From Citrobacter sp. FP75 (GTDB lineage Bacteria; Pseudomonadota; Gammaproteobacteria; Enterobacterales; Enterobacteriaceae), in NCBI RefSeq assembly GCF_018342065.1, contig NZ_JAFDOE010000001.1:1302001-1366000 (forward strand): a DNA stretch of 64,000 nt. The letters run 5' to 3'. The position numbers were made by a program, and so were the translations under genes. Below the pieces are notes generated by a model. It was not told the origin of the DNA. It ran no database searches and worked only from the letters and a program-made list of their open reading frames with translations. Of the stretch, positions 27,894 through 37,954 are shown piece by piece; the stretch's first letter is position 1; each line of letters starts with the position of its first letter.

Positions 27894-28903
27894 CAATGAT
27901 ACCCCTCACCATGTTGAACTTTGCCGCGAAAGACGTAATAACTCCAGAAGGTGTACACGAGGATTATCGGGATAATCAGTAACGCCCCCACCAGCATAAA
28001 GCCCTGACTTTGCGGCGGTGCCGCCGCCTGCCAGAGAGTAATAGACGGCGGAATAATATGTGGCCAGATGCTGATCCCCAGCCCGCTGAAGCCGAGGAAA
28101 ATCAACCCCAGCGTCAGGATAAACGCCAGTGCATGACTCTGTTGCTGGCCCAGCGAACGCCACAGCCACAGGCTAATTAGCGCAACCAGTAGTGGAACCG
28201 GCATCAGGAACCACAGGTTTGGCAGGCTAAACCAGCGTTCAGCAATCGCACTGTGCGCCAGCGGCGTCCACAGGCTGATAATGGCAATCACCACCAGCAG
28301 CGCCAGTAGCAGTTTTTTGGCGACACTGCGCATTTTATCCTGCAGCGGGTTTTCGCTTTTCATCACCAGCCACGTCGCGCCCAGCAGTGCATAGGCCACT
28401 ACCAGACCCACGCCGCAAAACAGCGTAAACGGGGTGAGCCAGTCGAAAGCTCCGCCGCTGTAGCTGCGCCCTGTGACCGAGAATCCATTGAGCACCGCAC
28501 CGACGACAATGCCCTGGGTGAAGGTTGCAAGGATCGAGCCGCATAAAAACGCTTTATCCCAGAACGGCCGGTGTGCGGGCGTCGCTTTGAAGCGAAACTC
28601 AAAGGCCACGCCGCGAAAAATAAGGCCGATTAGCATCAGGGTTAAGGGGATGGTCAGTGCATCGACAATCACCGCGTAGGCCAGAGGAAAAGCGCCAAAC
28701 AAGCCTGCGCCACCCAGCACCAGCCAGGTTTCATTGCCGTCCCACACCGGCGCGACGCTGTTAACCATCACATCGCGATCGTCAGGGTCCTGAATAGCCG
28801 GAAATAAAATGCCGATCCCGAGGTCGAAACCGTCCATCACGATATACATCAGCGTGGCGAACACGATGATAACGAACCAGATAACTGATAAATCAATGCC
28901 CAT
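27893..28903 (-). CDS. cioB: Cytochrome bd-type quinol oxidase subunit II (CioB-like)
   Basis: 336 residues, eight or nine membrane helices. Starts MGIDLSVIWFVIIVFATLMY with the family motif MDGFDLGIG and VAPVWDGNETWLVLGGAGLF. Pairs with subunit I, whose stop overlaps its start by one base. Part of an oxidase that takes electrons from ubiquinol to oxygen at the inner membrane. Confidence 0.93.
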   Translation of the reverse strand: MGIDLSVIWFVIIVFATLMYIVMDGFDLGIGILFPAIQDPDDRDVMVNSVAPVWDGNETWLVLGGAGLFGAFPLAYAVIVDALTIPLTLMLIGLIFRGVAFEFRFKATPAHRPFWDKAFLCGSILATFTQGIVVGAVLNGFSVTGRSYSGGAFDWLTPFTLFCGVGLVVAYALLGATWLVMKSENPLQDKMRSVAKKLLLALLVVIAIISLWTPLAHSAIAERWFSLPNLWFLMPVPLLVALISLWLWRSLGQQQSHALAFILTLGLIFLGFSGLGISIWPHIIPPSITLWQAAAPPQSQGFMLVGALLIIPIILVYTFWSYYVFRGKVQHGEGYH

Positions 28904-30306
28904 TAGCGGTGTGCCTCCGGTTGAGAATCGAGGACTGCAGCGGAAAGCGGTCGTGCAGGGGTGCCCGTTGGCGGTATCGTCGGATCATCTTCCTTAGGCC
29001 CTATACGGATCAGGCGGATCATATAGCTGTAGCCCACGCCGAAAACCGAACTGTACACTACAAAGAAAGCCAGCAGGCTGATACTCATATGTAGGTTGCC
29101 ATGCGCGGAAACCGCATCAGCCGTGCGCTGCAGACCGTAAACGACCCACGGCTGACGACCCACTTCGGTGGTAACCCAACCTGCAAGAATGGCGATCAGG
29201 CCTGAAGGTCCCATCCATAACGCGAAGCGCAGGAAAGGACGTGAGGTGTACAGCCGTTGTTTGTAGCGTAGCCACAGCGCGAAGGTGCCCAGCAGAATCA
29301 TCAGCATGCCCAGGCCTGCCATAATGCGAAACGACCAGAACACCATAGCGGAGTTGGGACGGTCTTCTTTTGGAAACTCTTTCAGAGCCGGAACCTGTTT
29401 ATCCAGACTGTGGGTCAGGATCAGGCTACCCAGCGCCGGGATGGCCAGCCCGTAGCGGGTACGTTCCTGTTCCATATCCGGCCAGCCGAACAGCAGTAGC
29501 GGGGTGGGTTCGCCGGGCCGGTTTTCCCAGTGACCTTCAATGGCAGCAATCTTGGCAGGCTGATGCTTCAACGTGTTCAGCCCATGCATGTCGCCAATCA
29601 ACGCCTGTAACGGGGCGACGATCAGCATCATCCATAGCGCCATAGAAAACATGGCGCGGATTGCCGGTGTGTTATTCCCGCGTAGTAAATGCCAGGCCGC
29701 CGACGCCGCAACAAACAGAGCGCTGCTCAGGAAGGCGGCAACGGACATATGCAGCAGACGATAAGGGAAGGACGGGTTGAAAATGACTGCAAACCAGTCC
29801 ACCGGCACCACTTGTCCGTTGACAATTTCGTAGCCCTGCGGCGTTTGCATCCAGCTGTTGGAGGCGAGGATCCAGAACGTCGAGATAATAGTTCCCAGAG
29901 CGACCATACAGGTGGCGAAGAAGTGTAAGCCAGGACCGACGCGGTTCCAGCCAAACAACATCACGCCAAGGAAACCCGCTTCCAGGAAGAATGCGGTTAA
30001 CACTTCATAGGTTAGCAGCGGTCCGGTGATGCTCCCGGCGAACTCGGAAAACCCGCTCCAGTTGGTGCCGAACTGATAGGCCATCACCAGGCCAGAAACC
30101 ACGCCCATACCAAAGTTGACGGCGAAAATTTTCGACCAGAAATGATACAGCGAACGCCAGGTGGGATTTTTGGTTTTCAGCCACAGACCTTCAAGAACCG
30201 CCAGATAGCTGGCAAGACCGATAGTTATGGCCGGAAAGATGATGTGAAACGACACCGTAAACGCGAACTGAATCCGCGCCAGGTGAAACGCGTCAAGACC
30301 GAACAT
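28903..30306 (-). CDS. cioA: Cytochrome bd-type quinol oxidase subunit I (CioA-like, short Q-loop)
   Basis: 467 residues from the ATG at 30306 (MFGLDAFHLARIQFAFTVSFH), with GGAG 6 bases upstream; the frame extends 6 codons further but without support. Haem ligands are expected in FHIIFPAITIG and the later MVFWSFRIM segment; GWVTTEVGRQPWVVYG is the conserved C-terminal quinol-side motif. It is well below the roughly 520 residues of CydA because the Q-loop is short, the mark of CioA-type, often cyanide-tolerant, oxidases. Distinct from cydAB and appCB. Confidence 0.92.
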   Translation of the reverse strand: MFGLDAFHLARIQFAFTVSFHIIFPAITIGLASYLAVLEGLWLKTKNPTWRSLYHFWSKIFAVNFGMGVVSGLVMAYQFGTNWSGFSEFAGSITGPLLTYEVLTAFFLEAGFLGVMLFGWNRVGPGLHFFATCMVALGTIISTFWILASNSWMQTPQGYEIVNGQVVPVDWFAVIFNPSFPYRLLHMSVAAFLSSALFVAASAAWHLLRGNNTPAIRAMFSMALWMMLIVAPLQALIGDMHGLNTLKHQPAKIAAIEGHWENRPGEPTPLLLFGWPDMEQERTRYGLAIPALGSLILTHSLDKQVPALKEFPKEDRPNSAMVFWSFRIMAGLGMLMILLGTFALWLRYKQRLYTSRPFLRFALWMGPSGLIAILAGWVTTEVGRQPWVVYGLQRTADAVSAHGNLHMSISLLAFFVVYSSVFGVGYSYMIRLIRIGPKEDDPTIPPTGTPARPLSAAVLDSQPEAHR

Positions 30307-30651
30307 GCTTAACTCCGCAGGCAAAATTGATTTAGCGCAATTCTATGCCTGGGGAACGGTAGGGGGCAGAAACAGAACAGTTCTTTTTAACCATAACAGT
30401 TGTGGCGATGTTATCCGTTGGCGGAACTGATATGAAATCTGGACGCTGAGTTACTGTTATTAATTCGCGTTCTCCTTCTTCAACATGCGACGAAAATTGA
30501 TGCCGTGCAGATTGCAGCACGCGCGCTAGGCAAAGAGCTTTCGTTAACCATGCAATGAAACTGTAAACCATAACAGTTGCCAGAATGTTGTTTATTTTAC
30601 TGACTGATATACACTGCGGGCGTCACCTGCATCTGGCCCGCGAGAATTACT
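30307..30651. promoter_or_regulatory. cioA-ydcR divergent region with MocR-like direct repeats
   Basis: 345 bases without a gene. The 14-base sequence AACCATAACAGTTG occurs twice in the same orientation (30389-30402 and 30566-30579), and an inverted relative (TTACTGTTAT) lies at 30451-30460. MocR-type regulators such as YdcR bind direct repeats near their own promoter, so these are likely YdcR sites that may control ydcR and cioAB together. Confidence 0.6.
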
Positions 30652-32061
30652 ATGAAAAAATATCAACGACTGGCGGAACAAATTCGCGATCAAATCGCCT
30701 CTGGCGTCTGGCAACCCGGCGACCGTCTGCCTTCTTTACGCGAGCAGGTAGCGACCAGCGGTATGAGTTTTATGACCGTTGGCCACGCCTATCAATTGCT
30801 GGAAAGTCAGGGGCGAATAATTGCCCGACCGCAATCTGGTTACTATGTTGCCGCGCGCCCCGAACGTGAGACGGGGATCCCGCAGGCGCAGGTCGTGCGC
30901 GACGAAGCGGTCGATATCAACACCTATATTTTTGACATGTTGCAGGCCAGCCGGGATGCATCGGTTATGCCGTTTGCGTCCGCCTTTCCCGATCCTAGAT
31001 TGTTTCCCCTGCAACAGCTTAACCGCTCACTGGCGCAGGTGAGCAAAACGGCAACGGCAATGAGCGTGATTGAAAACCTGCCGCCCGGTAATGCCGAACT
31101 GCGTTATGCCATTGCGCGTCGCTATGCCCAGCAAGGGGTAACCATCTCGCCGGATGAAATAGTGATTACCGCCGGGGCGCTGGAAGCCCTCAACCTGAGT
31201 CTGCAGGCGGTGACCGAGCCCGGCGACTGGGTGATCGTCGAAAATCCCTGTTTTTACGGCGCATTACAGGCCCTCGAACGCCTGCGTTTGAAAGCGCTGT
31301 CTGTTGCCACCGACGTGAAGGAAGGGATTGACCTTGTCGCACTGGAGCTGGCGCTGCAAGAGTATCCAGTGAAAGCCTGCTGGCTGATGACCAACAGCCA
31401 AAACCCGCTGGGGTTTACGCTCAGCGCAGAGAAAAAGGCGCATCTGGTCGCACTGCTGGAAAAATATAACGTGATGCTGATAGAAGATGATGTCTACAGC
31501 GAGCTGTATTTTGGCCGTGAGAAACCGCTGCCCGCCAAAGCCTGGGATCGCGGCGACAGGGTGTTGCACTGTTCATCGTTTTCAAAATGCCTGGTGCCCG
31601 GATTTCGCATCGGCTGGGTGGCGGCAGGGAAGCATGCACGGCGTATTCAGCGGCTCCAGTTGATGAGCACCTTGTCAACCAGTTCCCCAATGCAGCTCGC
31701 GTTGGTGGACTACCTGTCTACCCGACGTTATGACGCGCATCTGCGTCGACTGCGTCGCCAACTGGCAGAACGCAAACAGCAAGCCTGGCAAACGCTGCTG
31801 CGCCATCTTCCGGCGGAAGTCAACATTCACCATAATGATAGCGGCTATTTTCTGTGGCTCGAACTGCCCGAACCGCTTGATGCTGGTGTCCTCAGTACAC
31901 AGGCGCTGGCGCACCATATCAGCATTGCGCCGGGGAAAATGTTCTCAACATCGGGAACCTGGACACGCTTTTTTCGCTTCAATACCGCATGGTACTGGGG
32001 TGAACGCGAGGAGCAGGCGGTGAAACAGCTTGGAAAATTAATTCGCGAGATGATGAAATAA
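30652..32061 (+). CDS. ydcR: MocR-type PLP-dependent transcriptional regulator YdcR
   Basis: 469 residues. GntR winged HTH at residues 1-75 (GDRLPSLREQVATSGMS is its core) joined to an aminotransferase fold-I domain; the PLP lysine lies in SSFSKCLVPGFRIGW and the aspartate/tyrosine region in IEDDVYSELYF. Such regulators sense PLP or an amino compound. Lies upstream of the ydcSTUV-patD putrescine/GABA-type operon, and beside direct repeats. Its 28-base terminator follows. Confidence 0.93.
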   Translation: MKKYQRLAEQIRDQIASGVWQPGDRLPSLREQVATSGMSFMTVGHAYQLLESQGRIIARPQSGYYVAARPERETGIPQAQVVRDEAVDINTYIFDMLQASRDASVMPFASAFPDPRLFPLQQLNRSLAQVSKTATAMSVIENLPPGNAELRYAIARRYAQQGVTISPDEIVITAGALEALNLSLQAVTEPGDWVIVENPCFYGALQALERLRLKALSVATDVKEGIDLVALELALQEYPVKACWLMTNSQNPLGFTLSAEKKAHLVALLEKYNVMLIEDDVYSELYFGREKPLPAKAWDRGDRVLHCSSFSKCLVPGFRIGWVAAGKHARRIQRLQLMSTLSTSSPMQLALVDYLSTRRYDAHLRRLRRQLAERKQQAWQTLLRHLPAEVNIHHNDSGYFLWLELPEPLDAGVLSTQALAHHISIAPGKMFSTSGTWTRFFRFNTAWYWGEREEQAVKQLGKLIREMMK

Positions 32062-32069
32062 TATTGAGT

Positions 32070-32107
32070 GCGCTATTCAATATAAAAGAATAGCGCGTTC
32101 TTATTTT
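32070..32107 (+). terminator. Terminator after ydcR
   Basis: GCGCTATTC and GAATAGCGC pair around AATATAAAA and are followed by GTTCTTATTTTT. Confidence 0.85.
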
Positions 32108-32389
32108 TGAAATAGCGCCAGCGAAATCACAGTGTTATTTCTTTCGGGTACAACCATACAAAATATCAATAGTTATTATTATTGCCCCTCTGTACCTAAC
32201 CCCTTGTCTATACTCCAGAAGATTAAGTCACGCTGTTGCAATTACTAACGTAATGAGCGTTAGCTCACAACCTGATTAAATTTCCTTGCGCTAGCAGGAA
32301 CGCAGGCGGCACCCCGACTACTTTTAGGAAAGGACATATATTTACGGCAAGGCTGCCGCTCAATATTCTTTCGACAGGAGTAAGACGTT
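32108..32389 (+). promoter_or_regulatory. Upstream region of ydcS operon
   Basis: About 280 bases without a gene. CTAACG ... CGTTAG forms an inverted repeat at 32245-32263, running into a TCACA half-site (32265-32269) of the CRP type, though the other half is poor. CGACAGGAG precedes the ydcS start. No convincing sigma-54 promoter is seen. Confidence 0.4.
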
Positions 32390-33535
32390 ATGAGCAAGCA
32401 ATTTGCCCTCACGAGCCTGTGTGCGCTCAGCATGACGCTGATGACCGCCCACGCAGCCCAACCCCCTGGATCATTAGATAAGCCTGAAGGGCGCCTGGAT
32501 ATTATTGCCTGGCCGGGTTATATCGAACGTGGTCAAACGGATAAACAATATGACTGGGTCTCGCAGTTTGAGAAGGAAACCGGCTGCGCGGTTAATGTGA
32601 AAACGGCGGCTACCTCAGACGAAATGGTCAGCTTGATGGCAAAAGGCGGATATGACCTGGTCACGGCATCAGGTGATGCGTCACTGCGTCTGATTATGGG
32701 CAAACGTGTCCAGCCCATTAACACTGCGCTCATCACGAACTGGAGCACCATCGACCCGCGGGTCGTCAAAGGTGAATGGTTTAACGTCGGCGGAAAAGTG
32801 TACGGCACGCCGTATCAGTGGGGGCCAAACCTGCTGATGTACAACACCAAAACGTTCCCGACGCCGCCAGATAGCTGGAAAGTGGTGTTCGTTGAACAAA
32901 ATCTACCTGACGGAAAAAGCAATAAAGGCCGTGTCCAGGCTTACGATGGTCCGATCTATATTGCGGATGCCGCGCTGTTCGTCAAAGCCACTCAGCCACA
33001 ACTGGGCATTACCGATCCCTATCAGCTTACCGAAGAACAGTATCAGGCCGTCATCAAGGTTCTGCGCGATCAGCACGGGCTGATCCACCGCTACTGGCAT
33101 GACACCACCGTGCAAATGAGTGATTTTAAAAACGAAGGCGTTGTGGCCTCCAGCGCCTGGCCGTATCAGGCTAACGCCCTGAAAGGTGAAGGTCAGCCTA
33201 TTGCCACCGTTTTCCCTAAAGAAGGCGTTACCGGCTGGGCTGACACCACCATGTTGCACAGCGAAGCGAAACATCCGGTCTGCGCTTACAAATGGATGAA
33301 CTGGTCATTAAGCCCGAAAGTTCAGGGCGACGTTGCCGCCTGGTTTGGATCGCTGCCGGTTGTGCCTGAAGGTTGCAAAGCCAGCCCACTGCTGGGTGAA
33401 AAAGGCTGTGAAACCAATGGGTATAGCTACTTCGACAAAATTGCTTTCTGGAAAACGCCAATCGCAGAAGGTGGGAAGTTCGTGCCTTATAGTCGCTGGA
33501 CGCAGGATTACATAGCCATTATGGGCGGTCGCTGA
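32390..33535 (+). CDS. ydcS: ABC transporter periplasmic binding protein YdcS
   Basis: 381 residues; signal peptide (MSKQFALTSLCALSMTLMTAHA) then a spermidine/putrescine-type (PotD-like) binding fold (IIAWPGYIERG, AATSDEMVSLMAKGGYDLV). E. coli YdcS is reported both as a putrescine-type binding protein and as a polyhydroxybutyrate synthase. First gene of ydcSTUV-patD, so putrescine/GABA metabolism is the likely setting. Confidence 0.93.
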   Translation: MSKQFALTSLCALSMTLMTAHAAQPPGSLDKPEGRLDIIAWPGYIERGQTDKQYDWVSQFEKETGCAVNVKTAATSDEMVSLMAKGGYDLVTASGDASLRLIMGKRVQPINTALITNWSTIDPRVVKGEWFNVGGKVYGTPYQWGPNLLMYNTKTFPTPPDSWKVVFVEQNLPDGKSNKGRVQAYDGPIYIADAALFVKATQPQLGITDPYQLTEEQYQAVIKVLRDQHGLIHRYWHDTTVQMSDFKNEGVVASSAWPYQANALKGEGQPIATVFPKEGVTGWADTTMLHSEAKHPVCAYKWMNWSLSPKVQGDVAAWFGSLPVVPEGCKASPLLGEKGCETNGYSYFDKIAFWKTPIAEGGKFVPYSRWTQDYIAIMGGR

Positions 33536-33551
33536 TTCCGCTGGGGGTTTT

Positions 33552-34568
33552 ATGACGTACGCAGTGGAATTTGACAATGTCTCGCGATTGTACGGGGATG
33601 TTCGTGCCGTCGATGGGGTTAGTATTGCGATAAATGATGGTGAGTTTTTCTCCATGCTGGGGCCATCCGGCTCCGGCAAAACCACCTGCCTGCGCCTGAT
33701 AGCAGGTTTTGAACAGCTCTCAGGCGGTGCAATTAGCATTTTTGGTAAGCAGGCCAGTGAGTTGCCGCCCTGGGAACGGGACGTTAACACGGTATTTCAG
33801 GATTACGCGTTATTTCCGCATATGTCGATCCTCGACAACGTGGCCTACGGGCTGATGGTTAAAGGGATGGATAAAAAACAGCGCCATGCCAGGGCGCGTG
33901 AAGCACTGGAAAAGGTGGCTCTCGGCTTCGTTTTTGAGCGTAAGCCGTCACAGCTTTCCGGTGGACAGCGTCAGCGCGTGGCGATCGCCCGTGCGCTGGT
34001 TAATGAACCGCGCGTTCTGCTATTGGATGAACCGCTCGGGGCATTGGATCTTAAGTTGCGTGAACAGATGCAGCTTGAGCTGAAAAAATTACAGCAATCC
34101 CTGGGCATCACCTTCATTTTTGTCACCCACGATCAGGGGGAAGCCCTGTCGATGTCCGATCGCGTGGCGGTGTTTAATAACGGTCGCATTGAGCAGGTCG
34201 ATTCTCCTCGTGAACTCTACATGCGCCCGCGTACGCCGTTTGTGGCGAGCTTTGTCGGCACGTCAAACGTCTTTGATGCGGCGATGTCGGCGAATGTGTG
34301 TGGCCTGCAAGGCATGTTTTCCCTGCGCCCGGAACACATTCGGCTGAATGATTCTGGCGGCGAAGTGCAGACGCCGGGCGTTATCCAGGCGGTGCAGTAC
34401 CAGGGGGCGGCGACGCGATTTGAGCTAAAACTGGCCGGCGGTGAAAAATTGCTGGTGAGCCAGGCGAACCTGACGGGAGAAACGCTGCCGTCAACGCTGT
34501 CGCCGGGGCAGCACGTCATGGCTTCGTGGTCACGTGACGTGATGGTGCCGCTGGTTGAGGAGAGGTGA
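33552..34568 (+). CDS. ydcT: ABC transporter ATP-binding protein YdcT
   Basis: 338 residues. Walker A GPSGSGKTT (residues about 38-46), signature LSGGQRQRVAIARAL, Walker B VLLLDEPLGALD and a C-terminal TOBE domain, PotA type. Drives import by YdcSTUV. Sits 16 bases after ydcS; its stop directly abuts the ydcU start. Confidence 0.95.
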   Translation: MTYAVEFDNVSRLYGDVRAVDGVSIAINDGEFFSMLGPSGSGKTTCLRLIAGFEQLSGGAISIFGKQASELPPWERDVNTVFQDYALFPHMSILDNVAYGLMVKGMDKKQRHARAREALEKVALGFVFERKPSQLSGGQRQRVAIARALVNEPRVLLLDEPLGALDLKLREQMQLELKKLQQSLGITFIFVTHDQGEALSMSDRVAVFNNGRIEQVDSPRELYMRPRTPFVASFVGTSNVFDAAMSANVCGLQGMFSLRPEHIRLNDSGGEVQTPGVIQAVQYQGAATRFELKLAGGEKLLVSQANLTGETLPSTLSPGQHVMASWSRDVMVPLVEER

Positions 34569-35513
34569 ATGGCTATGAACGTTTTACATTCGCCTCCACA
34601 GACCAGCGGACTGAATAAAATCTCGGGCTATTTCTGGCGCAATCCGGGGATGGGGCTGTTTTTACTGCTGCTCGGGCCGCTGATGTGGTTTGGTGTCGTC
34701 TACTTTGGTTCATTACTGACGCTACTGTGGCAAGGGTTTTATACCTTTGACGATTTCACCATGTCCGTGACGCCAGACCTGACGCTGGCGAATCTACGGG
34801 CGCTGTTTAACCCGGCTAATTACGACATCATTTTGCGTACGCTGACTATGGCGGTGGCCGTGACCATTGCCAGCGCGATTCTGGCGTTCCCGATGGCGTG
34901 GTATATGGCGCGTTACACCAGCGGCAAAATGAAAGCCTTTTTTTACATCGCCGTGATGTTGCCGATGTGGGCAAGCTACATTGTTAAGGCCTACGCGTGG
35001 ACGCTGCTGCTGGCTAAAGACGGCGTGGCGCAGTGGTTTTTAACCCATCTCGGACTGGAACCTGTCCTGACCGCTTTTCTGACGTTGCCCGCTGTGGGCG
35101 GTAATACGTTGTCGACCTCAGGGTTAGGGCGCTTTCTGGTGTTCGTCTACATCTGGCTGCCGTTTATGATCCTGCCGGTACAGGCCGCGCTGGAGCGGTT
35201 ACCTCTGTCATTGCTACAAGCCTCGGCGGATTTAGGCGCGCGTCCACGTCAGACCTTCCGCTATGTGGTGCTGCCGCTGGCTATCCCCGGCATTGCCGCA
35301 GGTTCAATCTTTACCTTCTCATTGACGCTGGGCGACTTTATCGTGCCGCAACTGGTAGGACCGCCGGGCTATTTCATCGGCAACATGGTCTATTCGCAGC
35401 AAGGTGCTATCGGCAATATGCCAATGGCGGCGGCATTCACCCTGGTGCCGATTGTGTTAATCGCACTGTATCTGGCGTTCGTGAAGCGTCTGGGAGCGTT
35501 TGATGCACTCTGA
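34569..35513 (+). CDS. ydcU: ABC transporter permease YdcU
   Basis: 314 residues, six membrane helices, with the EAA loop [22 protein letters not shown]. PotB-type permease of the YdcSTUV importer. GAGG lies just before its ATG within the end of ydcT. Confidence 0.94.
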   Translation: MAMNVLHSPPQTSGLNKISGYFWRNPGMGLFLLLLGPLMWFGVVYFGSLLTLLWQGFYTFDDFTMSVTPDLTLANLRALFNPANYDIILRTLTMAVAVTIASAILAFPMAWYMARYTSGKMKAFFYIAVMLPMWASYIVKAYAWTLLLAKDGVAQWFLTHLGLEPVLTAFLTLPAVGGNTLSTSGLGRFLVFVYIWLPFMILPVQAALERLPLSLLQASADLGARPRQTFRYVVLPLAIPGIAAGSIFTFSLTLGDFIVPQLVGPPGYFIGNMVYSQQGAIGNMPMAAAFTLVPIVLIALYLAFVKRLGAFDAL

Positions 35514-36309
35514 ACGCGCACCGTTCTTACTCAAACTGGCCGCATGGGGTGGCGTAATTTTCCTGCACTTTCCCATCCTCATCATTGCAGCCTATGCTTT
35601 TAATACCGAGGAAGCCGCCTTTAGTTTTCCGCCTCAGGGGCTCACGCTGCGCTGGTTTAGCGTGGCGGCACAGCGTAGTGATATTCTGGAATCTGTGACG
35701 TTGTCACTTAAGATTGCCGCGCTATCGACTACCATCGCTCTGGTGTTGGGAACACTGGCGGCGGCGGCCCTGTGGCGGCGAGACTTCTTTGGCAAGAACG
35801 CAATATCGCTGTTGCTGCTATTGCCGATCGCGCTACCGGGCATTATCACCGGTCTGGCACTGCTGACTGCATTTAAAACCATCAATCTTGAGCCGGGGTT
35901 TCTGACTATCGTAGTGGGTCATGCGACGTTTTGTGTAGTGGTGGTCTTTAACAACGTCGTGGCCCGTTTTCGTCGCACCTCATGGAGTCTGGTTGAAGCA
36001 TCGATGGATCTGGGTGCGAATGGCTGGCAAACCTTCCGCTATGTCGTGCTGCCGAATCTTGCGTCGGCGCTGCTGGCTGGGGGCATGCTGGCGTTTGCCT
36101 TGTCGTTTGATGAAATCATCGTGACTACGTTCACGGCCGGACATGAAAGAACACTTCCGCTGTGGCTACTCAATCAACTGGGACGTCCGCGTGATGTACC
36201 GGTGACTAACGTTGTGGCATTGCTGGTGATGCTGGTCACAACACTTCCGATTTTAGGGGCCTGGTGGCTGACGCGTGAAGGCGACACACTCGCCGGAAAC
36301 GGTAAATAA
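35503..36309 (+). CDS. ydcV: ABC transporter permease YdcV
   Basis: 268 residues from the ATG at 35503, 11 bases inside the end of ydcU (a TTG one codon earlier is less likely). PotC-type permease, six helices, EAA loop [19 protein letters not shown]. Coupled to ydcU. Confidence 0.94.
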   Translation: MHSERAPFLLKLAAWGGVIFLHFPILIIAAYAFNTEEAAFSFPPQGLTLRWFSVAAQRSDILESVTLSLKIAALSTTIALVLGTLAAAALWRRDFFGKNAISLLLLLPIALPGIITGLALLTAFKTINLEPGFLTIVVGHATFCVVVVFNNVVARFRRTSWSLVEASMDLGANGWQTFRYVVLPNLASALLAGGMLAFALSFDEIIVTTFTAGHERTLPLWLLNQLGRPRDVPVTNVVALLVMLVTTLPILGAWWLTREGDTLAGNGK

Positions 36310-36330
36310 ACGACAATATGGGAAATTGCT

Positions 36331-37758
36331 ATGCAACATCAATTACTGATTAACGGCGAACTGGTCAACGGTGAAGGTGAAAAGCAGCCGGTCTATAACC
36401 CTGCTACCGGTCAAGTCATCCTCGAAATTGCCGAGGCCTCAACCATGCAGGTTGATGCTGCCGTCCGCGCAGCGGACAATGCTTTTGCCAGTTGGGGGCA
36501 AACCACGCCGAAAGTGCGCTCTGAGCTGCTGTTGAAACTGGCGGACACCATCGCCGAAAACGCGCAAACATTTGCCGAGCTGGAATCGCTGAACTGCGGT
36601 AAACCTTTCCACTGTGTGCTGAATGATGAAATTCCGGCCATTGTCGATGTTTTCCGTTTCTTTGCCGGTGCTGCACGCACGTTGAATGGCCTGGCGGCCG
36701 GGGAGTATCTGGAAGGGCACACGTCAATGATCCGCCGCGATCCGTTGGGGGTGGTGGCGTCCATCGCACCGTGGAACTATCCGTTGATGATGGCCGCCTG
36801 GAAACTGGCACCGGCGCTGGCGGCAGGTAACTGCGTGGTGATCAAACCGTCCGAAATTACCCCGCTCACGGCGCTGAAACTGGCGGAGTTCGCGAAAGAT
36901 ATTTTCCCGGCAGGCGTAATTAACGTGCTGTTTGGTCGCGGTAAAACCGTGGGTGATCCGCTAACCGGCCATGAAAAAGTACGAATGGTTTCACTGACCG
37001 GTTCCATTGCCACCGGTGAGCACATTATTGGACATACCGCGCCGTCTATTAAGCGCACACATATGGAGTTGGGCGGCAAAGCCCCGGTCATTATTTTCGA
37101 TGATGCCGATCTGGATGCGGTGGTAAGCGGCGTACGCACGTTCGGTTATTACAACGCCGGGCAGGATTGCACCGCAGCCTGTCGCATCTACGCACAAAAA
37201 GGCATTTATGACGCGCTGGTCGAAAAACTGGGTGCTGCGGTTGCCAGCCTGAAAACTGGTTCACCGAATGATGAATCGACAGAGCTGGGGCCGGTAAGCT
37301 CCCAGGCGCATCTCGATCGCATCACCAAAGCGGTGGATGAGGCCAAAGCGCTCGGACATATCAAAGTCATCACCGGCGGTAAAAAAGTGGAGGGCGCAGG
37401 CTACTATTTTGCCCCGACGCTGCTGGCAGGCGCGAAGCAGGACGATGCCATCGTTCAGCGGGAAGTCTTCGGTCCAGTGGTCAGCATCACCGTCTTTGAT
37501 GACGAGGCTCAGGTGCTGGCATGGGCCAACGATTCGAAGTATGGGCTGGCGTCCTCGGTCTGGACGCGAGATGTCGGTCGCGCGCATCGTCTTAGCGCCC
37601 GTTTGCAGTATGGCTGTACCTGGGTCAACACCCACTTCACGCTGGTGAGCGAAATGCCGCACGGTGGGCAAAAACTCTCTGGCTACGGTAAGGACATGTC
37701 GGCTTATGGGCTAGAGGATTACACGGTTATCCGCCATGTGATGATTAAACATGAGTAA
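36331..37758 (+). CDS. patD: Gamma-aminobutyraldehyde dehydrogenase PatD (YdcW)
   Basis: 475 residues. Aldehyde dehydrogenase fold: [20 protein letters not shown] substrate/NAD region, catalytic Glu in [10 protein letters not shown], catalytic Cys in [11 protein letters not shown] (about residue 280). It oxidises 4-aminobutanal from putrescine to GABA. Follows the ydcSTUV transporter by 21 bases, giving a uptake-and-use operon. Confidence 0.95.
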   Translation: MQHQLLINGELVNGEGEKQPVYNPATGQVILEIAEASTMQVDAAVRAADNAFASWGQTTPKVRSELLLKLADTIAENAQTFAELESLNCGKPFHCVLNDEIPAIVDVFRFFAGAARTLNGLAAGEYLEGHTSMIRRDPLGVVASIAPWNYPLMMAAWKLAPALAAGNCVVIKPSEITPLTALKLAEFAKDIFPAGVINVLFGRGKTVGDPLTGHEKVRMVSLTGSIATGEHIIGHTAPSIKRTHMELGGKAPVIIFDDADLDAVVSGVRTFGYYNAGQDCTAACRIYAQKGIYDALVEKLGAAVASLKTGSPNDESTELGPVSSQAHLDRITKAVDEAKALGHIKVITGGKKVEGAGYYFAPTLLAGAKQDDAIVQREVFGPVVSITVFDDEAQVLAWANDSKYGLASSVWTRDVGRAHRLSARLQYGCTWVNTHFTLVSEMPHGGQKLSGYGKDMSAYGLEDYTVIRHVMIKHE

Positions 37759-37897
37759 TATACTAAGCCGCGAACGGTGAATGGGGCACGGATAGCTAAA
37801 TATTGGCTGACGTGGCTCTATACTATGCGCGCCACTGGCCTCGTCGCCATCGGACGGCGGTAAGTTGGAATTATCCGCGAGGTCAGGCTAATTTGTA

Positions 37898-37933
37898 ACA
37901 GAGCCACGACAGTTTGTCGTGGCTCTGTTGTTT
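37898..37933 (+). terminator. Terminator after patD region
   Basis: ACAGAGCCACGACA and TGTCGTGGCTCTGT pair over 14 bases with a 3-base loop, followed by TGTTT. It lies between patD and the convergent MFS gene and can stop transcripts from both sides. Confidence 0.85.
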
Positions 37934-37954
37934 AAGGAGCCTCAGTCCGCTTTA

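Noticed and set aside
32221-32389. Sigma-54 promoter for ydcS
   Set aside because: A GGCAC element is present but no GC at the required -12 spacing.
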